A stretch of 64,000 bases of DNA from Prochlorococcaceae cyanobacterium jk18x1bzbins.87. Its GTDB lineage: Bacteria; Cyanobacteriota; Cyanobacteriia; PCC-6307; Cyanobiaceae. How positions within the stretch are numbered: position 1 is the stretch's first letter; every line of letters begins with the position of its first letter. The notes below the pieces were generated by a model. That model saw nothing but the letters and a program-made list of their open reading frames with translations, made no database searches and had not been told where the DNA came from. Below, one piece after another: positions 57,020-64,000 of this stretch. The stretch covers positions 1 through 64,000 of the forward strand of contig JAJDUS010000129.1 of NCBI GenBank assembly GCA_022826535.1, given 5' to 3'. Made by a program: the position numbers and the translations under genes.

Positions 57020-58396
57020 GTGCCCTGTTCCTTCTCCCCAGCAGACTGCGGCCGGATTCTGGGCTGCTCCATCTCCTCTGCCCCCTTGTCCCAGCGTCCC
57101 AGCCGCGGCATCAACACCGATAGCCGCCAGTTGCTGGTGGGGGAAATCTTCCTGGCCCTCCGTGGCGAAAGCTTTGATGGACACCATTACCTACCCGAGG
57201 CGGCAGCACGAGGGGCTTGCGCCGCCATTGTGGAAGCCACGGCGGCGCCCCGCCAGCCGCCCCTGCCCTTGCTGCCGGTGGCCAACACCCATCGGGCCTA
57301 TCAGGATCTGGCCCGAGCCTGGCGGCGGCAGTTGGGCTTGCCCCTGGTGGCAGTGACGGGATCCGCGGGCAAAACCACGACACGAGAACTGATTAAAGCC
57401 CTGCTGGCCCCCTTGGGCGCCATTCATGCCAGCCAGGGGAATGAAAACAATGCCGTTGGCGTCCCCCGCACCATCCTGGGGGCGGATAAAGCCGTGGTGG
57501 CCATGGTGGTGGAGATGGCCATGCGGGGGCCGGGAGAAATCGCTGAGTTGAGCCGTTGCGCAGAACCGGATCTGGTGGTGATCACCAACATCGGTTCAGC
57601 CCACATCGGTCGCCTGGGCAGCCGCGAGGCCATTGCCGCAGCCAAATGTGAAATCACCACAGCCCTGGCCAGCACAGGGGTGGTGGTGATCCCAGCCGGG
57701 GATCGCCTGTTGGAAGCCAGCCTGGCGGCCCGTTGGCATGGTGCGGTCCATCGTGTGGCCCTGGAGGATGACCCCTTACCTTCCCACCTCCCCCTAGCAG
57801 ACCGGTGTGGCCAACTGAAAGGCAATGCATTGCACTTTGGGGGGCGCCGCTGGCATTTGCCCCTGCCGGGGACCCACCAGGCCCGTAACCTGATGCTGGC
57901 CCTGGCTTGTGCCCAGCATCTGGGCGTAACACCCGAGAACCATCACCTGGCCCAGGTGCGACTCCCGGGAGGACGGGCCCGTCAACTGATGGTGGGCTCC
58001 ATCACCATCTGGGACGAGACCTACAACGCTTCCCCTGAAGCTGTGATGGCCACCACAGATATGGTGGCTGAACAACAGGGGCGCCACTTTGCCGTGTTGG
58101 GTCCCATGTTGGAACTGGGCTCCTTCGCCATGGCCTGGCATCAGCGCATTGGGGAACATGTGGGCCGGCGGGGCTTTGATGGGCTGGTGGTGGTGGACGA
58201 CGGTCCCCTTGGAAATGCTCTGGCGGCTGGTGCGGGCCAGGGGTTGCCGGTGGTGCAGGTGGATGAACCTCAGGCAGCCCTCAGTCATTTGCTGGCATGG
58301 CTGAAGCCCGGTGATCATTTGCTGCTGAAGGCCAGTCGCGGTGTCGTTTTGGAACGCCTCATTCCCCTCCTGCAAGCCTGGCTGAACAGGATTTAG
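57020..58396 (+). CDS. murF: UDP-N-acetylmuramoyl-tripeptide--D-alanyl-D-alanine ligase
   Basis: A 458-aa cytoplasmic Mur ligase adding D-Ala-D-Ala to the peptidoglycan precursor. It shows [20 protein letters not shown] (N-domain), the P-loop [14 protein letters not shown], the [14 protein letters not shown] segment, and [18 protein letters not shown]. The GTG start at 57020 is the best available; an ATG seven bases earlier is out of frame. It lies at the right edge of the accessory island and converges on glmU with a 4-base overlap. Confidence 0.94.
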   Translation: MPCSFSPADCGRILGCSISSAPLSQRPSRGINTDSRQLLVGEIFLALRGESFDGHHYLPEAAARGACAAIVEATAAPRQPPLPLLPVANTHRAYQDLARAWRRQLGLPLVAVTGSAGKTTTRELIKALLAPLGAIHASQGNENNAVGVPRTILGADKAVVAMVVEMAMRGPGEIAELSRCAEPDLVVITNIGSAHIGRLGSREAIAAAKCEITTALASTGVVVIPAGDRLLEASLAARWHGAVHRVALEDDPLPSHLPLADRCGQLKGNALHFGGRRWHLPLPGTHQARNLMLALACAQHLGVTPENHHLAQVRLPGGRARQLMVGSITIWDETYNASPEAVMATTDMVAEQQGRHFAVLGPMLELGSFAMAWHQRIGEHVGRRGFDGLVVVDDGPLGNALAAGAGQGLPVVQVDEPQAALSHLLAWLKPGDHLLLKASRGVVLERLIPLLQAWLNRI

Positions 58397-59829
58397 GAGG
58401 GTTCTGCTGCCGGCCCCGGTGTGGAACTGGCGACGGTATTGGAACCATGGGGATCTGCTGTCTTATGCCAGCCCTTCTTCTCCACCTGCCGGCAGCGGGC
58501 AACGGCCAGGGCGTGATCCGTCACGTCTTTGGTGATGGTGGAGCCAGCCGCCACGGTGACATCCCGCCCCACCGTCACCGGCGCCACAAGCACGGTATTG
58601 GCCCCAATACTGCTGCCCTCCCCAATGGCGGTGGGATGTTTGCTCGTCCCATCAAAATTGGCCGTGATGGTGCCGGCACCCACATTGACGCCACGTCCCA
58701 ACTGGGCATCCCCCAGATAGCTCAGATGACTGGCCTTGACGTCAGCGCCCAGATGGCTGTTTTTCACTTCCACGAAGTTACCCACCTTGCAGTGCTCCCC
58801 CAGCACCGTCCCTGGCCGCAGATGGGCAAACGGCCCAACGGTGCAGCCCCTGGCCAGCCGTGCCTGGCGCACCACGGAAAACATCACCTCAACACCCTCG
58901 TCCAACTGGCTGTCCTCGATCAAGGCGCTGGGACCAATGCGGCAGCCGTCCCCAATGCTGTTGTTGCCCCGAAAATGGGTTTGGGGGGCCACCACCACAT
59001 CCCGGCCCAAGCGGGTTCCAAGGCTGAGGCTGCAACTGGCAGGATCCAGGAAGCTTACGCCTGCCGCCAACCACTGCTGCCGTAATCGCTGCTGCAACAC
59101 CTGCTCACAGGCCGCCAGTTGGCCGCGATCATTGACGCCACTGATCTCTGTGGCGTCCTCCACCGTGAACGGGGTGGCTGGCTCCAGAAGACCCACGGCA
59201 TCGGTTAGATAAATTTCCCGTTGCTGGTTCTCCGCCTTGAGATGGGGGAGCACTGCGGCCACCGAAGGCCAGTGGAAGCAGTACACGCCTCCGTTGATGA
59301 GCCTGTTGCGGCGCTGCTCAGCGGTGCAGTCCCGATCTTCCACAATGGCGGTCACCTGCTGCTGGTCATTGCAAAAGACCCGTCCGTAGCCCCTGGGGTC
59401 CTCCAGACGGGCGGTCAGGAGAGTCACGGCGCTGCCGCTCTGGCGATGGTGCCGTACCAACTGGCCCAGGGTGGCGCTGCGCAGCAGGGGGACATCCCCA
59501 TTGAGCACCAATAAGGTCCCGGTAAAATTCCCCAAGGGTTGCAGGAGCTGTTGGACACCGTGCCCCGTGCCCTTCTGGGGCTGCTGCAGGACAAACTCCA
59601 CATGCTGGTGATGGCGCTGCATGTGCTGTCGCACCCGCTCTGCCTGGTGACCCACCACCACCAGACGCCGTTGCGGATTGAGGAGTTCACAAGCCTGGAG
59701 GACCCAGTCCACCAACGTGGCGCCTCCCAGGGGCTGAAGCACTTTGGGGTGGGCACTGCGCATGCGCGTTCCCTTCCCCGCCGCCAAAATGGCAACCGCC
59801 AACATCTGTCGCATGTCCACTGGCGCCAT
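58393..59829 (-). CDS. glmU: Bifunctional GlmU (N-acetylglucosamine-1-phosphate uridyltransferase / glucosamine-1-phosphate acetyltransferase)
   Basis: Makes UDP-GlcNAc. The N-terminal pyrophosphorylase domain has [22 protein letters not shown]; the C-terminal left-handed beta-helix has the hexapeptide repeats ([58 protein letters not shown]). The catalytic YLGD is intact. An ATG seven codons inside ([10 protein letters not shown]) is a possible start. It acts downstream of glmS. Confidence 0.95.
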   Translation of the reverse strand: MAPVDMRQMLAVAILAAGKGTRMRSAHPKVLQPLGGATLVDWVLQACELLNPQRRLVVVGHQAERVRQHMQRHHQHVEFVLQQPQKGTGHGVQQLLQPLGNFTGTLLVLNGDVPLLRSATLGQLVRHHRQSGSAVTLLTARLEDPRGYGRVFCNDQQQVTAIVEDRDCTAEQRRNRLINGGVYCFHWPSVAAVLPHLKAENQQREIYLTDAVGLLEPATPFTVEDATEISGVNDRGQLAACEQVLQQRLRQQWLAAGVSFLDPASCSLSLGTRLGRDVVVAPQTHFRGNNSIGDGCRIGPSALIEDSQLDEGVEVMFSVVRQARLARGCTVGPFAHLRPGTVLGEHCKVGNFVEVKNSHLGADVKASHLSYLGDAQLGRGVNVGAGTITANFDGTSKHPTAIGEGSSIGANTVLVAPVTVGRDVTVAAGSTITKDVTDHALAVARCRQVEKKGWHKTADPHGSNTVASSTPGPAAEPS

Positions 59830-59856
59830 CCATGATAGGTGGACAGGCCAGCCTCA

Positions 59857-60792
59857 TCAAGACTGACCGGTGACGGCGGCGTGGATATTGCGGCGCCACA
59901 TCCAGGGCTTGATGCGCCGCAGGGCGGAGCCCCGCAGCTTCTCATCCCAAGTGGCATCGTCCCAGCGGAGCAATTGCTCGGCGTTGGCCGTGAGCATCCA
60001 GTCCGCCGGCTGACGTTCGGGATCCACCGTGGGCGTAACCATCCGGTTCCAGGGGCAAACCTGTTGGCAAAGATCGCAACCGGCGATCCAGCCCTGCAAG
60101 CTCTTGGCCACATGGGGCGGTAGGGTAGGGTTGCGATTTTCAATGGTGTGAAAGGCGATACAGGCGCGGCTGTCTACCACGAAGGGTTCGGGAATGGCGC
60201 CGGTGGGGCACACCTCCAGGCAGCGGCGGCAACGGCCACAGAGGGGGGGCTGGAGGGGGTCCGCTAGCAGCGCCACGGTAGTGAGCAGGTGGCCCAACAA
60301 GAGCCAGGAGCCATGGTGGGGATGGATCAGGTTGCTATGCTTGCCAATCCAGCCGATCCCGGCCGCCTCCGCCCAGGCTTTATCCATCAGTGGGGCGCTG
60401 TCCACACAGACGCGCCAGTGGCAGTCCGGGTGATGCTGGCTAAGCCAGCGCCCTATGGTTCGCAGGCGCCGGTAAATGGTGCGGTGATAGTCGCGCCCCC
60501 ATCCATAGCGGGCAATTGAAAGTACACCGGGGCGTTGCTGCTGGTCTGTCCAATAGTTCAGGCCCACCGCCAACAGACTGCGTACCCCCGGCAGCAGACT
60601 CTCAACACGGCGACGCCGTGGATCCTCCATCCAGCCCAGAGAGGCCTGGTACCCCGCCTGTAACCAACGTTCCAGGGCAGCAGTGCGGGCAGGTAGCGCT
60701 GCCGGCTGATCCACCCGGGCGATGCCCGCCACTGCAAATCCCATGGACAAGGCCTTCTCCTTAAGCTGAGTGGCGAGGAGGGAGGGATTCAT
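59857..60792 (-). CDS. queG: Epoxyqueuosine reductase QueG
   Basis: A 311-aa cobalamin-dependent [4Fe-4S] enzyme for the last step of queuosine tRNA modification. The two cluster-binding motifs CGRCRRCLEVCPTGAIPEP and CDLCQQVCPWNR are intact, and the N-terminal region with ARYGWGRDYH matches the family. The C-terminal HEAT repeat of E. coli QueG is absent, as in many bacteria. It lies 30 bases from purB on the same strand. Confidence 0.93.
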   Translation of the reverse strand: MNPSLLATQLKEKALSMGFAVAGIARVDQPAALPARTAALERWLQAGYQASLGWMEDPRRRRVESLLPGVRSLLAVGLNYWTDQQQRPGVLSIARYGWGRDYHRTIYRRLRTIGRWLSQHHPDCHWRVCVDSAPLMDKAWAEAAGIGWIGKHSNLIHPHHGSWLLLGHLLTTVALLADPLQPPLCGRCRRCLEVCPTGAIPEPFVVDSRACIAFHTIENRNPTLPPHVAKSLQGWIAGCDLCQQVCPWNRMVTPTVDPERQPADWMLTANAEQLLRWDDATWDEKLRGSALRRIKPWMWRRNIHAAVTGQS

Positions 60793-60822
60793 GGTGCTGT
60801 GGGGCTATGTTGGGACGGCTCC

Positions 60823-62118
60823 TCACAAGCCCAGACGCTGCCAAATCCGGTCCAGGTTCACCTGGTGCTGTTGAGGAGAAAAACATGCCGCCAAGGCCTC
60901 CCCATGGAGATGGGTCGTCACCCGTGGATCATGGGCCAGACTGGCTTGGAAGTCACCACCTGGCTGATTCCAGGCCTGGTGGGCATGGTGTTGCACCAGA
61001 GCATAGGCTTCCTCTCGGCTCAAGCCAGCAGCCACCAGCGCCAGCATCACCTGCTGACTAAAGATCACCCCACCGTAGATGGTCATGTTGCGGAGCATGG
61101 TCTCCGGGTAGACCACCAGCCCAGCCACCACAGCGGTCATCTCCCGCAGCATGAAGTGGAGCGTGATGGAGCAATCGGGCAGGAGCACCCGCTCAGCGGA
61201 GCTGTGGCTGATGTCCCGTTCATGCCACAGGGGCATATTTTCCAAAGCCGCCATGGCATAGCCCCGCAGCAGCCGCGCCAAGCCGCTGATGCGTTCACTG
61301 CGGATGGGGTTGCGCTTGTGAGGCATGGCGGAACTGCCCTTCTGCCCCTTGGCAAAGTGCTCTTCCACCTCCAGCACATCGGTCCGTTGCAGGTTACGAA
61401 TCTCTGTCGCAAAACGATCCAGCGTTGACCCCACCAAGGCCATGGTCTGTACATACTCGGCATGGCGATCACGGCTGATCACCTGGGTGCTGACGGTGTC
61501 CGGGGTGAGGCCAAGCCGTCTACAGGCCATGGCCTCCACACGGGGGTCAATATTGGCGTAAGTGCCCATGGCGCCACTGATCTGGCCTATGGCCACCACC
61601 TGCTCCAGCCGGGCCAGGCGCTCCTGGTGGCGCTGCACCTCCGCCAGCCAGCCAGCCAACTTGAAACCCAGGGTAATGGGTTCCCCGTGGATGCCGTGGG
61701 AACGGCCAATCATGGCGGTGTGCTTATGGAGTTGAGCCTGTTGGCTGATGGCGGTCTCCAATTGGCTGAGTTCTTGCCGCAGCAGGGCCACCGCCGCCTT
61801 CATCTGCAGAGCCAGGGCCGTGTCCAGCACGTCGCTGCTGGTCATGCCCATGTGGATGTAGCGCCCCGCATTACCCACCTGCTCATTCACGTTGGTGAGA
61901 AATGCAATGACATCGTGGCGCACCTGGGCTTCAATGTGAAGGATCCGCTCCACTTGGAAGCCGGCCCTGGCCCGGATGTCCTCCATGGCCTCGGGGGGAA
62001 TCCGCCCCAGTTGACAGTTGGCCTCACAAGCGGCTAATTCCACCTCTAGCCAGCGCTGATAGCGGGCTTCATCACTCCAGATGGCCGCCATGTCCGGGAG
62101 GGCGTAGCGTTCAATCAC
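60823..62118 (-). CDS. purB: Adenylosuccinate lyase
   Basis: A 431-aa fumarase-superfamily enzyme acting twice in purine synthesis. The signature loop KGSSAMPHKRNPIRSE, the GMTSSDVLDTALALQ segment with the catalytic region, and IGRSHGIHGEPIT (catalytic His) are present. The N-terminus MIERYALPDMAAIWSDEARY is typical. It is divergent from tlyA over a 100-base spacer. Confidence 0.96.
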   Translation of the reverse strand: MIERYALPDMAAIWSDEARYQRWLEVELAACEANCQLGRIPPEAMEDIRARAGFQVERILHIEAQVRHDVIAFLTNVNEQVGNAGRYIHMGMTSSDVLDTALALQMKAAVALLRQELSQLETAISQQAQLHKHTAMIGRSHGIHGEPITLGFKLAGWLAEVQRHQERLARLEQVVAIGQISGAMGTYANIDPRVEAMACRRLGLTPDTVSTQVISRDRHAEYVQTMALVGSTLDRFATEIRNLQRTDVLEVEEHFAKGQKGSSAMPHKRNPIRSERISGLARLLRGYAMAALENMPLWHERDISHSSAERVLLPDCSITLHFMLREMTAVVAGLVVYPETMLRNMTIYGGVIFSQQVMLALVAAGLSREEAYALVQHHAHQAWNQPGGDFQASLAHDPRVTTHLHGEALAACFSPQQHQVNLDRIWQRLGL

Positions 62119-62218
62119 AATCCGGCCACAACAGAAGGAATAACTTACCGGCTCACCGAGGGCAGACTGCCAGGCAAGGCAGGCAAGAATTCAGGATTGG
62201 GATGACAAAAGACTGACC

Positions 62219-63046
62219 ATGGGACAAGGACAGATGCGACTGGATCAGCTTTTGGTGGAGCGGGGCCTGGCCCCCAGCCGCCAACAGGCCCAGCGCTGGA
62301 TCCGGGCAGGCTGGGTGCGTAGTGGAACCCGAATCCTGGACAAGCCTGGCCTGGCCACCAGTTGTCACCTTGCCTTGCAGGTGCGGCAACAGGCCCGGTT
62401 TGTCTCCCGCGGGGGGGAGAAATTGCTGGGCGCCATCCGCGCCTTTGGATTGCAGGTGGCTGGACGCACAGCCGTGGATGCCGGCATCTCCACCGGTGGC
62501 TTCACGGATTGCTTGCTACAACAAGGCTGCCGGCGCATCTATGGGGTGGATGTCGGCTATGGGCAGGTGGCGTGGCGTCTACGTCAGGATCCGCGGCTGG
62601 TGCTCAAAGAACGCTGCAACCTGCGTCACCTCACCCCTGCAGTACTGTATGGACCTGATGAGGTCTGGGCCGATCTGGCAGTGGCCGATCTTTCCTTCAT
62701 TTCTCTGCAACTGGTTTTGCCGGCGCTGAAGGCCCTGCTGAAACCACCCCAGGAGGCGGCTGTGTTGATTAAGCCCCAATTTGAAGTGGGGCGGGCGCTG
62801 GTGGGCCGCGGCGGGGTGGTGCGGGATGCCCAGGCACAGGTCAGCGCCATCAAGGCTGCTCAGGCCAAAGCAGACCGCCTCAACTGGTGTGCCGTGGGGT
62901 TGGCACCATCACCCATCAAAGGTGTTTCCGGCAACCAGGAGTACTGGCTCCACCTGGTACAGCCCGACAAGCGTGAGGGACGATGCACTGTGGAACCAAA
63001 ACAGGTGGAGGCCACAGTTCAGGCAGCCCTTGGCCAAGGCAAGTAA
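62219..63046 (+). CDS. tlyA: TlyA family RNA methyltransferase
   Basis: A 275-aa protein with an N-terminal S4 RNA-binding domain (RLDQLLVERGLAPSRQQAQR) and a C-terminal FtsJ-like SAM domain (AVDAGISTGGFTDCLLQQG, DLAVADLSFISLQLVLPAL, VLIKPQFEVG). TlyA enzymes 2'-O-methylate rRNA; older annotation as hemolysin is misleading. An ATG five codons inside gives MRLDQLL and is an alternative start. Confidence 0.9.
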   Translation: MGQGQMRLDQLLVERGLAPSRQQAQRWIRAGWVRSGTRILDKPGLATSCHLALQVRQQARFVSRGGEKLLGAIRAFGLQVAGRTAVDAGISTGGFTDCLLQQGCRRIYGVDVGYGQVAWRLRQDPRLVLKERCNLRHLTPAVLYGPDEVWADLAVADLSFISLQLVLPALKALLKPPQEAAVLIKPQFEVGRALVGRGGVVRDAQAQVSAIKAAQAKADRLNWCAVGLAPSPIKGVSGNQEYWLHLVQPDKREGRCTVEPKQVEATVQAALGQGK

Positions 63047-63081
63047 TCTGCTGCTGGTGCTTAAAGCCAGACTGTGTCCCC

Positions 63082-63438
<357 letters not shown>

Positions 63439-63477
63439 TTAAGAATCCAGCGGGGAGAGTGGAGCTAATGGGGTGGG

Positions 63478-63747
63478 TCAGGCTGGTGGCAATGGACTAC
63501 AGCAGACCACGCCAGCGGCGGAGCAATCGGCAAGAAATTCCGACAAGGTGTCAGGCTCAAGCTCAACGCGCCCAGCCGCTAAAGAGTCCCAGTGGCAATT
63601 TTCAAAGTGCAACTGGAGCCACAACATTCCCACAGCACTATGGACGGAAATTCGCTGGGCAGGGGGAGAAGAAATCCCAGCAGAGGCTAAAGGGGCTGAA
63701 GACACGGAAGAAGCCACACCGGCCACCGGACTAAGGAACAAATCCAT
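63478..63747 (-). CDS. Possible small hypothetical protein upstream of glnB
   Basis: An 89-aa frame whose C-terminal half looks protein-like (MLWLQLHFENCHWDSLAAGR, then LEPDTLSEFLADCSAAGV) while the N-terminal 35 residues are low in information. I have the impression of a short conserved picocyanobacterial protein beginning around MLWLQLHF, but cannot confirm it. Two plus-strand frames overlap the same bases and look like shadows. If real, it would be cotranscribed with glnB, 57 bases downstream. Confidence 0.38.
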   Translation of the reverse strand: MDLFLSPVAGVASSVSSAPLASAGISSPPAQRISVHSAVGMLWLQLHFENCHWDSLAAGRVELEPDTLSEFLADCSAAGVVCCSPLPPA

Positions 63748-63798
63748 AGGGGAAAGTTGATTCCTTTGCCATTAGTGGGGTGTGGCCCCTGTTTTTCA

Positions 63799-63812
63799 GT
63801 AGCTATGGCTAC
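63799..63812 (-). promoter_or_regulatory. Candidate NtcA box (GTA-N8-TAC)
   Basis: The minus strand reads GTAGCCATAGCTAC, an exact GTA-N8-TAC palindrome as bound by the nitrogen regulator NtcA. It lies 52 bases before the small ORF at 63747 and on the glnB side of the DUF4278 gene end. A TAATGG follows 24 bases downstream as a possible -10. glnB is a known NtcA target in cyanobacteria. The match could be chance, and the distance to glnB itself is long. Confidence 0.35.
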
Positions 63813-63816
63813 AGAA

Positions 63817-64000
63817 TTAACGCTTCCGTGCTTCGGCGATGCGGGTTTCATAGACCGCCCCCCGATAGCTCACGCGCACAGGCCGATCCGACAGGGCAGC
63901 GGCCTCATGACGAGGAGCCTGACTGAAATGGATCCCCCGGTAAACGTGTTCAACGGGTTGATCACTGAGATCGGAGTGCTTGTGGGTGGTGTCATAATCA
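63817..64000 (-). CDS. DUF4278-like protein, C-terminal part (runs off the window)
   Basis: Sixty codons are visible before the TAA: TTHKHSDLSDQPVEHVYRGI, HFSQAPRHEAAAL, then VRVSYRGAVYETRIAEARKR. The Y-R-G-x-x-Y (SYRGAVYE) motif is the DUF4278 signature, a short cyanobacterial domain of unknown function, here at the very end. VYRGIHF earlier may be a second, weaker copy. The N-terminus lies beyond base 64000. Confidence 0.65.
   Translation of the reverse strand, partial: DYDTTHKHSDLSDQPVEHVYRGIHFSQAPRHEAAALSDRPVRVSYRGAVYETRIAEARKR

Overview
The window is chromosomal DNA of a picocyanobacterium of the marine Synechococcus/Cyanobium/Prochlorococcus lineage. The supporting genes are RNA polymerase split into rpoB, rpoC1 and rpoC2, psaC of photosystem I, a CP12-type Calvin-cycle regulator, a high-light-inducible (Hli) peptide, split pntA1/pntA2/pntB, P-II (glnB), DUF2301 and DUF3493 proteins, and gene orders typical of the group (rimP-nusA-ylxR-infB; rpsT-tatD-rpoB-rpoC1-rpoC2; psaC/acpP-fabF-tkt; ispD next to a heptosyltransferase-like gene). 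Several decayed insertion sequences, a type I restriction-modification cassette and unusually expanded housekeeping proteins suggest a host-associated or genetically restless relative, for example a sponge symbiont such as Ca. Synechococcus spongiarum; that assignment is inference.

Layout: 1-380 edge of a decayed IS5-like element; 381-4025 glycine betaine/proline ABC importer (proVWX, minus); 4199-6517 CP12-like protein, small hypothetical, DUF2301 membrane protein and glutathionyl-hydroquinone reductase-like protein (minus); 6575-9458 pntA1-pntA2-pntB; 9528-10454 aspartoacylase-like; tRNA-Thr(CGU) with its terminator; DUF3493; 11167-18054 infB-ylxR-nusA-rimP (minus), with an IS200/IS605 right-end relic between infB and ylxR; cpdA-like phosphodiesterase running into an IS5-family transposase pseudogene; HtrA protease; rpiA; hisD; rpsT-tatD; 24542-38187 rpoB-rpoC1-rpoC2; hli; rlmN; glmS; psaC; acpP-fabF-tkt; GT9-like; ispD and PPP-type phosphatase; 47890-57000 accessory island (IS982 relic, YgjP-HsdR-HsdS-HsdM, DUF3800 gene); then murF, glmU, queG, purB, tlyA, glnB and the end of a DUF4278 gene.

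The outstanding observation is the RNA polymerase. RpoC1 is 945 aa (about 630 in relatives) because roughly 300 residues are inserted just after the N-terminal zinc-ribbon region; the insert has two surface-protein-like beta modules around a SAP domain. RpoC2 is 2470 aa (about 1370 in relatives), with three separate insertions. Two consist of diverged copies of a module already native to the cyanobacterial SI3 region of the trigger loop (seven recognisable copies in all). The third is a tandem array of SAP/Rho_N-like helical units placed shortly after the trigger loop and flanked by an exact 11-bp direct repeat. All reading frames stay open and the catalytic motifs are intact, so this looks like a working, massively embellished RNA polymerase.

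The second theme is the accessory island. Its restriction-modification cassette is bounded on the left by a near-identical copy of the 3' end of the neighbouring phosphatase gene and on the right by a decayed copy of part of murF, which records how it arrived. It also carries a frameshifted DUF3800 gene behind a strong promoter and a structured leader.
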